DNA from: Thiohalocapsa sp963695445
Lineage (GTDB): Bacteria > Pseudomonadota > Gammaproteobacteria > Chromatiales > Chromatiaceae
Direction: 5' to 3'
DNA length: 64,000 nucleotides
NCBI GenBank assembly: GCA_963695445.1
Contig: CAVOGV010000055.1
Location: 29,130-93,129, forward strand
Below, piece by piece: positions 63,289-64,000 of this stretch. Each line of letters begins with the position of its first letter. Within the stretch, counting starts at the first letter, position 1. The position numbers and the translations under genes are program-made. Below the pieces are notes generated by a model, which worked only from the letters and a program-made list of their open reading frames with translations, was not told the origin of the DNA and did not search any database.

Positions 63289-63786
63289 ATGACCGCCACT
63301 AGCCGCGAAGTCCTCGATTCTCCCAGGTTACCATCGCTGCTGACGCTGCCTCTCGGGCTCGTCCCGCCGCGGCTCAACAGCGCGCTGCTCGCACAGATCC
63401 TAAACCGGGTCTTCAAGCCGGAACTCGCCGAGGGCGAACTGGATTTTCTCGACGATCGCGTGATGCTGATTCGCGTCGACGACGCACGTCTCAGTTATCG
63501 TCTGACCCTGCGGTACGGCCGGCTGGAAGCTGCCGAGGCCGGAAGCGACGCAGACCTCAGTATTGAAGGAAACCTGTATGAATTCCTGCTGCTAGCCACC
63601 CGTCGCGAGGATCCGGATACGCTGTTCTTTAATCGTCGGCTGCGCCTGGGCGGCGATACCGAGCTGGGCTTGTATGCGAAGAATCTACTCGACAGCCTGG
63701 AGCTGGAGGACCGCCTAGGTCCGCTGCTCGCGGTCATGAATCGGGCGGCCGATCTGATGGGCCGGTATGGCGGCAAGCGCCGCTGA
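63289..63786 (+). CDS. ubiT: Anaerobic ubiquinone biosynthesis accessory factor UbiT
   Basis: A 165-residue SCP2/sterol-binding-domain protein like UbiT (YhbT). The ATG at 63289 is preferred; a GTG at 63241 would add an Arg/Pro-rich start. The lipid-binding fold contains LLAQILNRVFKPELAEGELD, ADLSIEGNLYEFLLLATRRE and FFNRRLRLGGDTELGLYAKN, which are characteristic. UbiT with UbiU and UbiV supports ubiquinone synthesis without O2; the partner genes are not in this window and could lie beyond its end. Confidence 0.88.
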   Translation: MTATSREVLDSPRLPSLLTLPLGLVPPRLNSALLAQILNRVFKPELAEGELDFLDDRVMLIRVDDARLSYRLTLRYGRLEAAEAGSDADLSIEGNLYEFLLLATRREDPDTLFFNRRLRLGGDTELGLYAKNLLDSLELEDRLGPLLAVMNRAADLMGRYGGKRR

Positions 63787-63800
63787 TACCGGAGCCCAAT

Positions 63801-63840
63801 CGGGGTCGGGGTCGCTATCGGAATCGGAATCGGAATCGAG
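63801..63840 (+). repeat. Short tandem repeats downstream of ubiT
   Basis: CGGGGT occurs twice in tandem at 63801-63812, and ATCGGA three times at 63817-63834, then ATCGAG. The last 214 bases of the window (63787-64000) hold no recognisable gene. Confidence 0.6.
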
Positions 63841-64000
63841 AGAGAAGCTGCCATATGGCTGTTGTCGCTCACTCTATTCCGCGAGAATTTCTCAGGCTGA
63901 TCCGGGCTGGCCATGCCGGATTCGTCCGCCGCCATTTAGGGTGTCTCTGAGAGAGCATATGGTGGTTCGATGCGGTCGGCCCTGGCGTCCGCAGTCGGCC

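Noticed and set aside
1..64000. CRISPR array, prophage or integrative element
   Set aside because: I saw no regularly spaced direct repeats, no cas, integrase or phage structural genes, and no attachment-site pair around the two tRNA genes.

Overview
The window is about 64 kb of GC-rich DNA from a gammaproteobacterium. Phosphoribulokinase, a complete Rnf operon, isopentenyl-diphosphate isomerase, a decayed geranylgeranyl-reductase-family flavoprotein and the anaerobic ubiquinone factor UbiT together suggest an autotrophic, probably phototrophic member of the Chromatiaceae (purple sulfur bacteria). This assignment is inferred from gene content and order, since no rRNA is present. The runs miaB-ybeZ-ybeY-corC and tig-clpP-clpX-lon-hupB are typical of Gammaproteobacteria.

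Layout. 0-8.2 kb is a defence region: a complete four-gene Wadjet operon (jetABCD, 85-7066), a RAYT transposase remnant and a Phd/VapC-type toxin-antitoxin pair with a clear operator-promoter. 8.3-11.5 kb holds an overlapping cluster of a PpiC-type foldase and three HupE/UreJ-like membrane proteins. 11.6-17.7 kb is a transporter zone with decay: a truncated RND outer-membrane factor, ChaA, a frameshifted NhaP/RCK antiporter, a ruined geranylgeranyl reductase and a PutP that lacks a central segment. 17.9-21.7 kb is one 1247-residue membrane protein of unknown function. 21.7-23.3 kb has thiD and thiE, both frameshifted. 23.8-30.7 kb is rnfABCDGE followed by prk. 30.7-40 kb, on the minus strand, runs nhaR, a CWC protein, mlaE-mlaF-mlaD, miaB, ybeZ, ybeY, corC and RNase T2. 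40-43.3 kb has purM, purN and alr. 43.5-53 kb is the protein quality-control block tig-clpP-clpX-lon, then hupB, tRNA-Val, tRNA-Asp and ppiD. 53.2-60.8 kb has fabI and a peptide ABC transporter (binding protein, two permeases, fused double ATPase). 60.9-63.8 kb has an FHA/sigma-54 activator, idi and ubiT.

Two themes stand out. First, single-base frame breaks occur in many genes across the window, including genes normally needed (thiD, thiE, ppiD, the ABC transporter genes, the sigma-54 activator). Uncorrected indels in the assembly are a likely cause, although one break lies in a 12-bp tandem repeat where slippage is plausible. Second, two copies of a paired inverted repeat (36702-36788 and 42118-42205) share arm sequence, spacing and position at gene ends, and look like a small mobile or terminator-type repeat family.

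No CRISPR array, rRNA, prophage or intact insertion sequence was seen. The strongest candidates for new biology are the foldase plus triple-HupE cluster, the 1247-residue membrane protein, the paired inverted repeats, and the acidic-tailed JetB variant of Wadjet.
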